Of a stretch of 64,000 bases of DNA, positions 55,726-64,000 are shown one piece after another. The stretch is from Colimorpha_A sp045540115. GTDB lineage: Bacteria > Bacillota > Clostridia > Oscillospirales > CAG-272. Each line of letters opens with the position of its first letter. The first letter of the stretch is position 1. Position numbers and translations under genes: made by a program. The stretch is from contig JAZQGR010000082.1 of NCBI GenBank assembly GCA_045540115.1, positions 23,866-87,865 of the forward strand. The letters run 5' to 3'. The notes under the pieces were generated by a model. It had not been told where the DNA came from. It worked only from the letters and a program-made list of their open reading frames with translations, and made no database searches.

Positions 55726-56838
55726 ATGAAAGCAACAGGAATTATTTTCTCCGGAATGTATAACGACGGTCTCGATTACTTAACGAGAAACCGCACAGTC
55801 GCGTCGCTTCCGTTCGGCGGAAGATACCGCCAAATCGACTTCGTTCTTTCTAATATGGTAAACTCCGGAATCGAGCGCATCGGTGTCATTACAAAGTATA
55901 ACTATCAGTCGCTTATCGACCATCTCGGTTCCTGTCAGGACTGGGATCTTAACCGTAAGCGCGGCGGTCTTACCATTCTTCCTCCCTTTGCGTCGAGTAG
56001 CTCAGGCGGCTACCGCGGTAAAATAGAGGAGCTTCGCGCGGCGCTTCCGTTTTTGCGCCGTCACGAGGACGAGTTCGTCGTTCTCTCCGATACTGACACT
56101 ATCTGTAATATCGATATAAAGAAGATAATCAGACAACACGAAAAGAGCGGCAAGGATATTACCTTCGTCGTTTCCGAGGCACTTGAGAACGAGAGCAATA
56201 TCTCCGAGCTCGTCTTTGAAAAGGACGGCGACGAGGTCAGCGCAATGTACCTGAACTACGCGGCAATCAAGGGACAGTATACCTCTATCGGTATGTACAT
56301 AATCTCCCGTGAGCTCCTTATCGAAAAGGTTTCGGCTCTCGCATCGCGCGGTTTCTATCATTTGGAGCGTGACTTCCTCCAGCAGGAGTTCAATAAGGGC
56401 GAGCTCAAGGTTGGCATTTACTGCCACGACGGTCTCATTATGAAGAACCGCAACATTCTTGAATACTTCAATAACTCCCTTTCGATGAAGAACGAGGAGG
56501 TAAGAAAGGCGATCTTCCGTCCGTCAAGACCTATCTACACGACGGTAAGAGACGAGATCCCGACCTATTACGGCGAAAACTCCGAGGTTACCGACTGTAC
56601 CGTTGCCGACGGTTGTCGTATCGAGGGCAAGGTCGATAACAGCGTGCTTTTCCGTAAGGTCATTATCGAAAAGAACGCTGTTGTCCGCAACTGCGTTATT
56701 ATGGCGAGCTGCGTCATCAAGGAAGGCGCGGTAGTTGAAAATGCGATAATTGACAAGGAAGCAACCATTTCGAGCCTCCGCCGTATCGTCGGCGCACCGA
56801 CAAGCCCGATGATAGTTCAAAAGGGAGAAATTATATGA
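55726..56838 (+). CDS. glgD: Glucose-1-phosphate adenylyltransferase subunit GlgD
   Basis: A 370-residue paralogue of GlgC. GGRYRQIDFVLSNMVNSGIERIG and the beta-helix C terminus are kept, but the glycine-rich motif is changed: IIFSGMYNDGLDYLT replaces GGQGSRL, and the catalytic DH pair is FVVLSDTDTICNID. GlgD is therefore likely weak or inactive alone and modulates GlgC in a heterotetramer, as shown for other Bacillota (established). AAGGAGG precedes ATG 55726. It overlaps glgA by four bases. Confidence 0.93.
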   Translation: MKATGIIFSGMYNDGLDYLTRNRTVASLPFGGRYRQIDFVLSNMVNSGIERIGVITKYNYQSLIDHLGSCQDWDLNRKRGGLTILPPFASSSSGGYRGKIEELRAALPFLRRHEDEFVVLSDTDTICNIDIKKIIRQHEKSGKDITFVVSEALENESNISELVFEKDGDEVSAMYLNYAAIKGQYTSIGMYIISRELLIEKVSALASRGFYHLERDFLQQEFNKGELKVGIYCHDGLIMKNRNILEYFNNSLSMKNEEVRKAIFRPSRPIYTTVRDEIPTYYGENSEVTDCTVADGCRIEGKVDNSVLFRKVIIEKNAVVRNCVIMASCVIKEGAVVENAIIDKEATISSLRRIVGAPTSPMIVQKGEII

Positions 56839-58271
56839 AAATACTTTTTACCGCCTCCGAGGCGGCGCCGTATATTAAAACCGGAGGCCTCGGCGACGTA
56901 GGTCAGGCATTGCCATCGGCGCTCGCGGCACTCGGACACGAGGTAAAGGTCGTGCTTCCGCTTTACGGAAGGATAAAGGAAAACAGAAATCTGTTTCCAA
57001 ACCTGACCTTCTGTCAGGCTGTCAATACACAGCTCAGCTGGAGAAATCAGTACACCGGTATTTTCCGCGAGGGTGAGGGAAAGAATCCCGAATATATATT
57101 CGTCGATAACGAGTATTATTTCCGACGCGGAAGCGCGCCGATATACGGTCACGGTGACGACGGAGAGCGCTACGCGTTTTTCTCACGCGCGGTTATTGAA
57201 GCGATGATAGCTATCGGCTTCACCCCGGATGTGCTTCACTGTAACGACTGGCAGACGGCGCTTACCCCCGTATTCCTGCGCAAATTCTATTCGCAGTTCA
57301 ATAAGGTACGAACGGTATTTACGATACACAATATTGAATATCAGGGAAAAATGCCGATCGGCTTTGCATCCGACGTTGTAGGTGTTGATGCCGAAACGAC
57401 AGCGGCACTCACCTATGGTGACTGCATAAACTTAATGAAGGGCGCGATTGTGTTCTCTGACGCGGTAACGACGGTCTCCGAGAGCTACGCGGGCGAGATT
57501 TTGACCGAGTATTATTCACACGGTCTTTCTCTGATCCTTCGTGAGAACTCCCATAAGCTTTTCGGTATCGTAAACGGTATCGATATGGACGTGTTCAACC
57601 CGCAGACCGATAAATCCCTCTACGCAAATTACGGTGCAACAATAGAGACCGTCAAGGATAAACAGAAGGATAAGCTTTTTCTTCAGGAAACGCTCGGACT
57701 CCGTCCCGAAAAGGACACGCCGATCGTTGCTATGATAACCCGTCTTGTCAGCCACAAGGGAATGGATCTCGTCGCCTGCGTGATAAACGAGATAATGGCG
57801 CTCGGCGTTCAGGTCGTAATTCTCGGTACGGGCGAATACGCTTACGAGAATATAATGAAAATGACGGCAGAGAAGTATCCCGGCAGAATGGCGGCTGAGA
57901 TCAGATTCGATCCCAAGCTCGCAAATGCGATCTATGCGGGTGCCGATATTTTCTTGATGCCGTCGCAGAGCGAGCCGTGCGGGCTATCGCAGATGGTCGC
58001 AATGCGTTACGGTACTATACCGATAGTAAGAGAAACGGGAGGTTTGCGTGACACTGTTCCCGCTTACGATCCTACCGACGGAAGCGGCCGCGGATTCACG
58101 TTTGTCGACTATAATGCGCACGAAATGCTCCGCGCAGTCGAGAGATGCGTTGACTTCTACCGTAACGATAAAAAGGGCTTCGACCGACTTGTCCGCAAGA
58201 ATATGAAGACTGATTTTTCTTGGAACGTATCGGTTAAGAAATACCTTAAGGTGTATAGGAATAAGATTTGA
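56835..58271 (+). CDS. glgA: Glycogen synthase (ADP-glucose)
   Basis: Extends alpha-1,4-glucan from ADP-glucose. The 478-residue GT5 enzyme has the N-terminal KTGGLGDVGQALPSAL loop, HCNDWQTAL, FTIHNIEYQG and the C-terminal MPSQSEPCGLSQM with the conserved Glu. Length is standard. It is coupled to glgD by ATGA. It is followed by a palindromic repeat rather than directly by the phosphorylase. Confidence 0.95.
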   Translation: MKILFTASEAAPYIKTGGLGDVGQALPSALAALGHEVKVVLPLYGRIKENRNLFPNLTFCQAVNTQLSWRNQYTGIFREGEGKNPEYIFVDNEYYFRRGSAPIYGHGDDGERYAFFSRAVIEAMIAIGFTPDVLHCNDWQTALTPVFLRKFYSQFNKVRTVFTIHNIEYQGKMPIGFASDVVGVDAETTAALTYGDCINLMKGAIVFSDAVTTVSESYAGEILTEYYSHGLSLILRENSHKLFGIVNGIDMDVFNPQTDKSLYANYGATIETVKDKQKDKLFLQETLGLRPEKDTPIVAMITRLVSHKGMDLVACVINEIMALGVQVVILGTGEYAYENIMKMTAEKYPGRMAAEIRFDPKLANAIYAGADIFLMPSQSEPCGLSQMVAMRYGTIPIVRETGGLRDTVPAYDPTDGSGRGFTFVDYNAHEMLRAVERCVDFYRNDKKGFDRLVRKNMKTDFSWNVSVKKYLKVYRNKI

Positions 58272-58306
58272 TTTTTCCGTGTTAACAGAACGGATAAAAC
58301 TCTTTC

Positions 58307-58373
58307 GTAGGGGCGACCATTGGTCGCCCGAAAATGCACAACGAAAAACCGGGCGACCAATGGTCGCCCCTAC
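58307..58373. repeat. Double-palindrome repeat (GTAGGGGCGACC family), copy 2
   Basis: Arms at 58307-58330 and 58350-58373, each palindromic in itself, 19 bases apart. It lies between glgA and glgP, where it could form a strong RNA hairpin. Confidence 0.85.
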
Positions 58374-58437
58374 AAAATGCTTGAATAATTATATAAAGCG
58401 TTTTTAATATTTTCAGCAAAGGAAACCAATTTAACCA

Positions 58438-60840
58438 ATGAACACAGAACTTTTAAGAAAACGGACAGAGGAGACCTGCCTGCAGAATTTCGGTACGTCT
58501 CTCTCTGACGCATCGAATATTGAGGCTTACCGTTCGGTATGTATCGCTGTTCGCAAGCTTCTCGTCGAGAAGAATCACGAATTTCGCAAGGGGATAAAGG
58601 AAGACAAGAAGGTCTATTATATGTCGATGGAGTTCCTCGTCGGAACCTCCCTCCGCAATAACCTTTTCAACCTCGGCATTGAAGACCAAATGAAGAAGAT
58701 CCTTTCTGATGCAGGCAAGGACATTCAGACTCTTTACGACATCGAGCCTGACGCAGGCCTCGGTAACGGAGGTCTCGGACGTCTTGCATCCTGCTATATG
58801 GATGCGGCATCCTCTCTCGATATTTCCTGCACGGGATTCTCCATCAAGTACGAGTTCGGTATCTTCCGTCAGAAGATAGTCGGCGGCTGGCAGATGGAAT
58901 TTCCCGACGATTGGCTCGGAAACGGCGGCGTCTGGCTTAATCCCCGTACCGATGACGCGGTACAGGTCCGCTTCGGCGGTGAAGCGGTCGGTCGCATTGA
59001 CGAGAACGGCAAGTACCGTGTCGACCACCGAGATTACAGCGTCGTAATGGCGATCCCTTACGATATGTATATCTCGGGCTACGACAGCAAGGCGGTAAAT
59101 AAGCTTACCCTCTGGGAAGCAAAGTCGCCTAACAGCTTCGATATGTCCGCTTTCTCAAGAGGCGAATACGCAAAGGCACTCGAGCAGGAAACCATGGCTG
59201 AGGTCATCTCGAAGGTCCTCTATCCTGCTGACAACCATATTCAGGGTAAGCGCCTCCGTCTGCGCCAGCAGTACTTCTTCGTATCTGCCTCGCTTCAGAC
59301 GATACTCCGCGACCATCTTCGCCGCGGTCATACGCTTGAACAGCTTCCTGAAAAGGTAGCAGTGCATATAAATGATACTCACCCCGCACTCTGTGTTCCT
59401 GAGCTTATGAGATTACTCATCGACGAGCACGATCTCGACTGGGATAAGGCGTGGGACATCACCTGCCGAACCCTTTCCTACACTAACCATACCGTTATGA
59501 GCGAGGCGCTTGAGCGATGGAGCGAGCAGCTCTATTCCGAGCAGATGCCGCGTATCTATCAGATCACGCAGGAGATCAACCGCCGTCTGCTCATAAACCT
59601 CCGTGCATTCTACGGAGATGACCGCGCAAAGCTTGACTATATGGCAGTTATCGCGGGTGGTGAAGTTCGTATGGCGAACCTCTGCCTTGCCGCTTGCCAT
59701 AAGATAAACGGTGTTTCGAAGCTCCATTCCTCTATCCTTAAGGAATCGCTTTTCCGCGATTACTGCGTAATGGATGAGAGCAGATTTACGAACGTAACGA
59801 ACGGTATCGCATACCGCCGTTGGCTCTGCCAGTCGAACCCGGGGCTTACCTCGCTTCTTTCCGAGCTTATAGGTGACAATTTCAAGCACGATAGCGTTCA
59901 TCTTGAGAAGCTTCTTAAGTATTATGACGACGAGGGCGTTCTTGATCGCCTCAATGCTATCAAGCTCGATAATAAGAAGCGCCTCTCCTCCTATATCGCG
60001 GAGGCAAACGGCGTGAACGTCGATCCGACCTCGATCTTTGATATTCAGATCAAGCGTCTGCACGAGTATAAGAGACAGCTTCTTAACGTCCTGCAGATAC
60101 TTCATATGTATATTACCCTCAAGAATAATCCGAATATGGACTTCCGTCCGCGCACCTTCGTGTTTGCGGCAAAGGCGTCTGCAGGTTATCTTATGGCGAA
60201 GCAGATAATCCGCCTCATTTGCGCGGTTTCGGAAATGCTCAAAAACGATCCCGTTTCGCGTGACCGTCTCCGCGTAGTGTTCATAGAGGATTACAGAGTC
60301 TCTCTTGCCGAGATCATAATTCCCGCGGCCGATATTTCCGAGCAGATCTCTATTGCCGGTAAGGAAGCTTCGGGAACGGGTAATATGAAGCTTATGATAA
60401 ACGGTGCAGTTACCCTCGGTACTCTCGACGGCGCAAACGTAGAGATCTACGAGCAGGTGGGTGAACAGAATATGTTCCTCTTCGGTCTTAAGGCACACGA
60501 GGTCGAGGAGCTTTGGAGACGCGGATACAATCCTATGGATTACGTTGCGTCGAACCCCGATCTTAAGGCGGTGCTCGATCTCCTTATGAACGGAATAAAC
60601 GGCGAGCGCTTCGATGACATCGTTTACGCGCTTCTCCGCGGCAACTACGGTCCTGCAGATGCTTATATGTCGTTTGCAGACTTCGGCGACTACGTAAGAG
60701 CGCAGAACGATATCTCTATTGCTTACGGTGATCGCCGCGAGTTCGCAAAGAAATCGCTTGTCAATATCGCAAAGGCAGGAATCTTCTCTGCCGACAGAGC
60801 AGTCAAGGAGTACGCAGATAATATCTGGTATCTTAAATGA
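58438..60840 (+). CDS. glgP: Glycogen/maltodextrin phosphorylase
   Basis: Releases glucose-1-phosphate from glycogen with PLP. The 800-residue GT35 enzyme has EPDAGLGNGGLGRLASCYMDAASSL early (read DAGLGNGGLGRLA), HINDTHPAL, the RRWL and LLNVLQ blocks, and the PLP Lys in ASGTGNMKLMING (near residue 650). Little regulatory extension is present. The start at 58438 has only a distant AAAGGA. It overlaps the GH13 gene by four bases. Confidence 0.95.
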   Translation: MNTELLRKRTEETCLQNFGTSLSDASNIEAYRSVCIAVRKLLVEKNHEFRKGIKEDKKVYYMSMEFLVGTSLRNNLFNLGIEDQMKKILSDAGKDIQTLYDIEPDAGLGNGGLGRLASCYMDAASSLDISCTGFSIKYEFGIFRQKIVGGWQMEFPDDWLGNGGVWLNPRTDDAVQVRFGGEAVGRIDENGKYRVDHRDYSVVMAIPYDMYISGYDSKAVNKLTLWEAKSPNSFDMSAFSRGEYAKALEQETMAEVISKVLYPADNHIQGKRLRLRQQYFFVSASLQTILRDHLRRGHTLEQLPEKVAVHINDTHPALCVPELMRLLIDEHDLDWDKAWDITCRTLSYTNHTVMSEALERWSEQLYSEQMPRIYQITQEINRRLLINLRAFYGDDRAKLDYMAVIAGGEVRMANLCLAACHKINGVSKLHSSILKESLFRDYCVMDESRFTNVTNGIAYRRWLCQSNPGLTSLLSELIGDNFKHDSVHLEKLLKYYDDEGVLDRLNAIKLDNKKRLSSYIAEANGVNVDPTSIFDIQIKRLHEYKRQLLNVLQILHMYITLKNNPNMDFRPRTFVFAAKASAGYLMAKQIIRLICAVSEMLKNDPVSRDRLRVVFIEDYRVSLAEIIIPAADISEQISIAGKEASGTGNMKLMINGAVTLGTLDGANVEIYEQVGEQNMFLFGLKAHEVEELWRRGYNPMDYVASNPDLKAVLDLLMNGINGERFDDIVYALLRGNYGPADAYMSFADFGDYVRAQNDISIAYGDRREFAKKSLVNIAKAGIFSADRAVKEYADNIWYLK

Positions 60841-62555
60841 GTAATTACCCCCTGCGCATCTTGTACGACAGCGCAAAGATAGAGCACAAATCACCCTTCG
60901 GGTGCATAGTAGCAGGTGAAAATTGCCGCGTTTCGATCTCGGTGCCGATAAGCACGGGAGCGATAGAGGTAAAGATCATTATTGAACAGGAGGGCGGTCA
61001 GACTCTGACCGTCCCCCTTGGTTCTACCTGCGATGAGTATGAATACAGACGCTTTTCGGGCGACTTTTCGCTTAACGAAGAGGGGCTGTATTTCTATTAT
61101 TTCGTAGTCCGCAAGGAGTGCGGATCGTTCCGACTTTTCCGCTACTGTGACCACGATACGAATATCGAGGACGGCGAAAAATGGCAGCTCACCGTCTTGC
61201 CGAGAGATTATAAGGTCCCCGACGGCTTCGGCGGTAAGGTCATGTATCAGATCTTCCCCGACCGCTTCCATAAAAGCGGTGAGTGTGACCTTACCGATAA
61301 GCTCAAGCCGTTCACGGTACATGAGGATATTACCGAGCCGCCAATGAAGGGCCCCGACGAGCACGGCTTCTGGAACACCGATTTTTACGGCGGAAACCTG
61401 CGCGGAATCGAAGAAAAGCTGCCGTATTTACGTTCACTCGGCGTCGGCGTTGTCTATCTGAATCCGATTTTTATGGCGTTCTCGAATCACCGCTACGATA
61501 CCGCAGACTATATGCGTATCGACCCTATGCTCGGCACGGAGGACGACTTCGTCTCACTTTGCAGTTCGGCAAAGGAGCAGGGAATAAAGATAATTCTCGA
61601 CGGCGTTTTCTCGCACGTTGGAAGTGACAGTAAATATTTTGACCGCGAGGGCGTTTTTGGCGGCGGCGCAGTAAGTGATCCCAATTCGCCATACCGTTCG
61701 TGGTTTGACTTCAAAAAATATCCGAGTAAATATACGTCGTGGTGGGATATCGACACGCTTCCGTGTGTGAACGAAATGTGTGACGGCTTCCTTGATCTTA
61801 TTATAAGAGATAAGGATAGCGTTGTCGCGCATTGGCTCAAGCTGGGGGCAAGCGGCTTCCGTCTCGACGTCGCAGACGAGCTGCCCGACGGCTTCATTGC
61901 GCTTCTGCGTAAGAGGGTAAAAGAAATTGATCCCAATGCCATCGTCATCGGTGAGGTCTGGGAGGACGCGTCGAATAAGATCTCTTACGACGTAAGACGT
62001 AAATACTTCAGCGGCGGAGAGCTTGACGGAGTTATGAATTATCCGTTCAGAGACGCGATAATCAATCTCCTCTGCGGACGTATCTGCGCGATAGAATTCA
62101 GATCAATTATCGAGCATCTCTACGAAAATTACCCGTTCGACGCGCTCAACTGCTCGATGATCTTTCTCTCAAGCCACGATACGACGAGAATCCTGACCGA
62201 GCTTGGCAGAGAGATAAGTGACACAGTTAAGGCACTCAAGCTCGCGTCTGCAATACAGTTTTTCCTGCCGGGAATGCCGAGCATATACTATGGCGACGAG
62301 GTCGGAATGACGGGCGGAAGCGACCCGTATAATCGCGGCTATTTCTGCCCGACAGAAAATGCTGACGAGCTGACGGCACACTATAAATACCTCGCCTCGC
62401 TCCGCAATACCACCCCCGCGCTTCAAAAGGGTGATCTCTCTATCACCCTCGACGGTGACACCGTCACCGTCACGCGCTCGCTCGAAAATGAGAGCATTTC
62501 TCTCACGTTCGACCCGCACGAGCTGAGCTATCAAATTAATAAAAAAACCGATTAA
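60837..62555 (+). CDS. GH13 alpha-amylase-family enzyme (cyclomaltodextrinase/neopullulanase-like)
   Basis: A 572-residue cytoplasmic protein. An N-terminal CBM34-like beta domain (about 1-130) precedes a GH13 barrel: VMYQIFPDRFHKSG, YLNPIFMAFSNHRYDTADY, GFRLDVADELP (nucleophile Asp), AIVIGEVWED (Glu) and FLSSHDTTRIL. It would shorten or debranch maltodextrins for GlgP. The N-terminal domain favours neopullulanase/cyclomaltodextrinase activity over simple amylase. It overlaps glgP (ATGA) and closes the glycogen cluster. Confidence 0.86.
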   Translation: MSNYPLRILYDSAKIEHKSPFGCIVAGENCRVSISVPISTGAIEVKIIIEQEGGQTLTVPLGSTCDEYEYRRFSGDFSLNEEGLYFYYFVVRKECGSFRLFRYCDHDTNIEDGEKWQLTVLPRDYKVPDGFGGKVMYQIFPDRFHKSGECDLTDKLKPFTVHEDITEPPMKGPDEHGFWNTDFYGGNLRGIEEKLPYLRSLGVGVVYLNPIFMAFSNHRYDTADYMRIDPMLGTEDDFVSLCSSAKEQGIKIILDGVFSHVGSDSKYFDREGVFGGGAVSDPNSPYRSWFDFKKYPSKYTSWWDIDTLPCVNEMCDGFLDLIIRDKDSVVAHWLKLGASGFRLDVADELPDGFIALLRKRVKEIDPNAIVIGEVWEDASNKISYDVRRKYFSGGELDGVMNYPFRDAIINLLCGRICAIEFRSIIEHLYENYPFDALNCSMIFLSSHDTTRILTELGREISDTVKALKLASAIQFFLPGMPSIYYGDEVGMTGGSDPYNRGYFCPTENADELTAHYKYLASLRNTTPALQKGDLSITLDGDTVTVTRSLENESISLTFDPHELSYQINKKTD

Positions 62556-62563
62556 GGTAAAAT

Positions 62564-62592
62564 AAAAATCCTGCCGAAAGGCAGGATTTTTG
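62564..62592 (+). terminator. Terminator of the glycogen cluster
   Basis: AAAAATCCTGCC pairs with GGCAGGATTTTT around GAAA. Confidence 0.92.
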
Positions 62593-62613
62593 TTTGTATA
62601 TTTCATAATTTAT

Positions 62614-62624
62614 TGTAGGGGCGA
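62614..62624 (+). repeat. Truncated GTAGGGGCGA repeat at the IS edge
   Basis: TGTAGGGGCGA is the first 11 bases of the double-palindrome repeat, then the match stops. The insertion sequence starts within a few bases. Confidence 0.68.
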
Positions 62625-62699
62625 ACTGTGTTTGTCAAGAGCAAGATTGTAAACAGTTGTGCAAGAGGATTGTATACACATTTTATGTTCATTCTTTAT

Positions 62700-62743
62700 G
62701 CTTTTGGAAGCCGAACGGAGCGTAGCGGAGAGAGGCTTCCAAA
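62700..62743. terminator. Inverted repeat after the transposase gene
   Basis: CTTTTGGAAGCC and GGCTTCCAAAAG are separated by about 20 bases and lie just beyond the transposase stop (minus strand). A possible terminator or insulator of the IS. Confidence 0.6.
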
Positions 62744-62756
62744 AGCGGCGCGCGGC

Positions 62757-63899
62757 TCAATCGAGGCGAGAAATGCGACGGTTGAGCAGTTGCTCAATCC
62801 GCAGATCGATCTCCGCGATCTTGTAGTTGCGGTAGCAGAGCGAAGCGAAGTCTGCGCCTTCCGGACGCATCTCCAATTCCGCTCCTACCATAGTCTCGCT
62901 AAGATAAAACACCTTGCTGTCGAATCTCAGATAACCCTTGTAATTAACTTTGAGAATGCGGTACAATCCACTGTATTCGTAAGATTTTATGGTGTCGGGA
63001 TATTTTCTATCGCTTGGTATGTAAATGTCCGCAGGGCAACGCATATCGATTGCCTCGTGAGGTCTGACCTCGTTATACTTGGTACGCCACTCTTTGAGGT
63101 GCTTATCCGCATCGGCAAGGTCTATGAAGGCATTTCTTTTGAGAAGCTCGTTCTTCATCGTACGGTGAAATCGCTCTATCTTTCCTTGCGTTTGAGGGTG
63201 CAACGGGCGACCGTGAATCGGGAGCACATCGAGATCCATAAGCCAACGTTCAAATTGTGTATACCCACCCTTAAAACCCGCGAATTGTCCACCGTTATCG
63301 GATAAAATAGCCTTTGGAAGCCCATATTCCTTGAAAACTTGCTCCATACTTTGTGTTACTCCGAGCGTGTTATTCTTTGGATATATGCCGAGGCAATAAC
63401 GAGAACAATCGTCAATAATGTCAAGAGGAAAACATCGAGTGCCGTCGAGCAAGGGGAAGTCTCCCTTAAAATCTATCTGCCACAATTCATTACAGTGCTC
63501 ACGTTGAAAGCGAAGAATTTCCTTGCGCTTTTGTGACTCTGTTTCGCTTATACAACCATTTCTTTGCAGAATGTTGTTTGCTGTGCGGATACAAGGCAGA
63601 TCGGTATATCCGTTGTTTTCAAGTACCTTTAGAATGGTTTTAGCGCCCCATTCGGGATTGTCGGCGCGAACGCGTAAAATTGCCTCTTCGATTTCGGCAG
63701 GCGTTCTGCCTGGAACGTGAAGCGGTGCATGACTTCGGTCTGACATTGAGCAAGATTGATTGTTTCGTTCTACCCACTTGTAGCCGGTTGCTCGTGTGAT
63801 ACCGAACTCTCGGCAGAGTGAGCTGAAGTTTTTTGAGGTTTTTGCTGCCTCTACAAATTCTTTTCTTAATTCTTCCACAGTTTTGTCCTTCCAAGGCAT
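62757..63899 (-). CDS. IS481-family transposase
   Basis: A 380-residue DDE recombinase. An N-terminal helix-turn-helix (REFGITRATGYKWVER) and an HTH_29-like second module (NPEWGAKTILKVL) precede an rve integrase core with the first Asp in WQIDFKGDF, the second in ILSDNGGQF and the Glu in GKIERFHRTMKNEL. The C-terminal beta part (YRILKVNYKGYLRF) is typical of single-frame IS481 members. The start at 63899 is set by AAAGGAGG; an upstream ATG at 63923 is less likely. Intact, so probably active. Confidence 0.86.
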   Translation of the reverse strand: MPWKDKTVEELRKEFVEAAKTSKNFSSLCREFGITRATGYKWVERNNQSCSMSDRSHAPLHVPGRTPAEIEEAILRVRADNPEWGAKTILKVLENNGYTDLPCIRTANNILQRNGCISETESQKRKEILRFQREHCNELWQIDFKGDFPLLDGTRCFPLDIIDDCSRYCLGIYPKNNTLGVTQSMEQVFKEYGLPKAILSDNGGQFAGFKGGYTQFERWLMDLDVLPIHGRPLHPQTQGKIERFHRTMKNELLKRNAFIDLADADKHLKEWRTKYNEVRPHEAIDMRCPADIYIPSDRKYPDTIKSYEYSGLYRILKVNYKGYLRFDSKVFYLSETMVGAELEMRPEGADFASLCYRNYKIAEIDLRIEQLLNRRISRLD

Positions 63900-64000
63900 T
63901 TTAATAACCTCCTTTGCGGTCATTTTTCTGCCTTTATTATATCACAAAACTGTATACAATCATCTTGCACTACCTGTATACTATCATACTACACTGTACA

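Larger units (their letters stand above)
62627..64000 (-). mobile_element. IS481-like insertion sequence
   Basis: About 1.37 kb running to or just past the window edge. The two ends are inverted and each carries two tandem copies of one motif: GTGCAAGAGGATTGTATACA and GATTGTAAACAG at the left, and GTGCAAGATGATTGTATACA and GATAGTATACAG in the complement of the right end. One transposase gene fills the interior. The exact ends (a TGT at 62627 and at 64000 in complement) are estimates. Confidence 0.78.

Noticed and set aside
59413..60894. Long open frame opposite glgP
   Set aside because: It is antisense to a clear, conserved gene with normal codon use; its composition (Arg, Val and His rich) is that of a shadow frame.

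Overview
The window reads as a chromosomal segment of an anaerobic, carbohydrate-degrading member of the Bacillota, most likely class Clostridia (inference). The signs are paired GlgC/GlgD-type subunits, low-to-mid GC, many sigma-A-type promoters with extended -10 boxes, a B12-dependent methionine synthase with a separately encoded reactivation domain, and many plant-glycan genes. No rRNA or ribosomal-protein gene is present to fix the genus.

Region 1 (1-25.5 kb) is a sugar-acid and plant-polysaccharide region. An esterase, tagaturonate reductase, altronate dehydratase, uronate isomerase, KDPG aldolase and KDG kinase form a complete route from galacturonate to pyruvate and glyceraldehyde-3-phosphate. 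Then come two DUF4091/GH123-like proteins, two related calcineurin-type phosphoesterases (one secreted and anchored, one without a signal peptide), an AraC regulator divergent from two sugar isomerase/epimerase-like proteins and a Gfo/Idh/MocA oxidoreductase, a GH51 arabinofuranosidase, a second AraC regulator with pyroglutamyl peptidase, a HAD phosphatase, a nitroreductase, and a GH32-epimerase pair.

Region 2 (25.8-28.8 kb) holds a pyridoxal-kinase/SDR operon and two tRNA units: Val-Asp-Phe-Gly, then Cys. Consensus promoters precede both.

Region 3 (28.0-36.1 kb) is the accessory part and the most unusual. It is A+T-richer, and its small proteins are unrelated to each other and nearly all membrane-associated. 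They sit in homologous flanks: an 18-base motif begins two bases after three of the stop codons, followed by an individual terminator, and three of the genes share a 158-bp block ending in the same promoter. Three arrays of tiny hairpins joined by fixed linkers lie between the genes. The layout looks like a gene-cassette array.

Region 4 (36.2-52.3 kb) is mostly ordinary: a PHP phosphoesterase, cysK, an overlapping metF-activation-metH operon, a signal-less DUF11 protein, an MFS transporter, a three-gene HTH/HTH/SLOG module bracketed by near-identical 32-bp repeats, an isomerase, nth-thiI, a U32 protein, dUTPase and an AEC transporter.

Region 5 (52.4-62.6 kb) is a full glycogen cluster: branching enzyme, two ADP-glucose pyrophosphorylase subunits, glycogen synthase, glycogen phosphorylase and a GH13 enzyme. 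Large palindromic repeats interrupt it. The window ends in an IS481-like insertion sequence that begins inside a truncated copy of the same palindrome.
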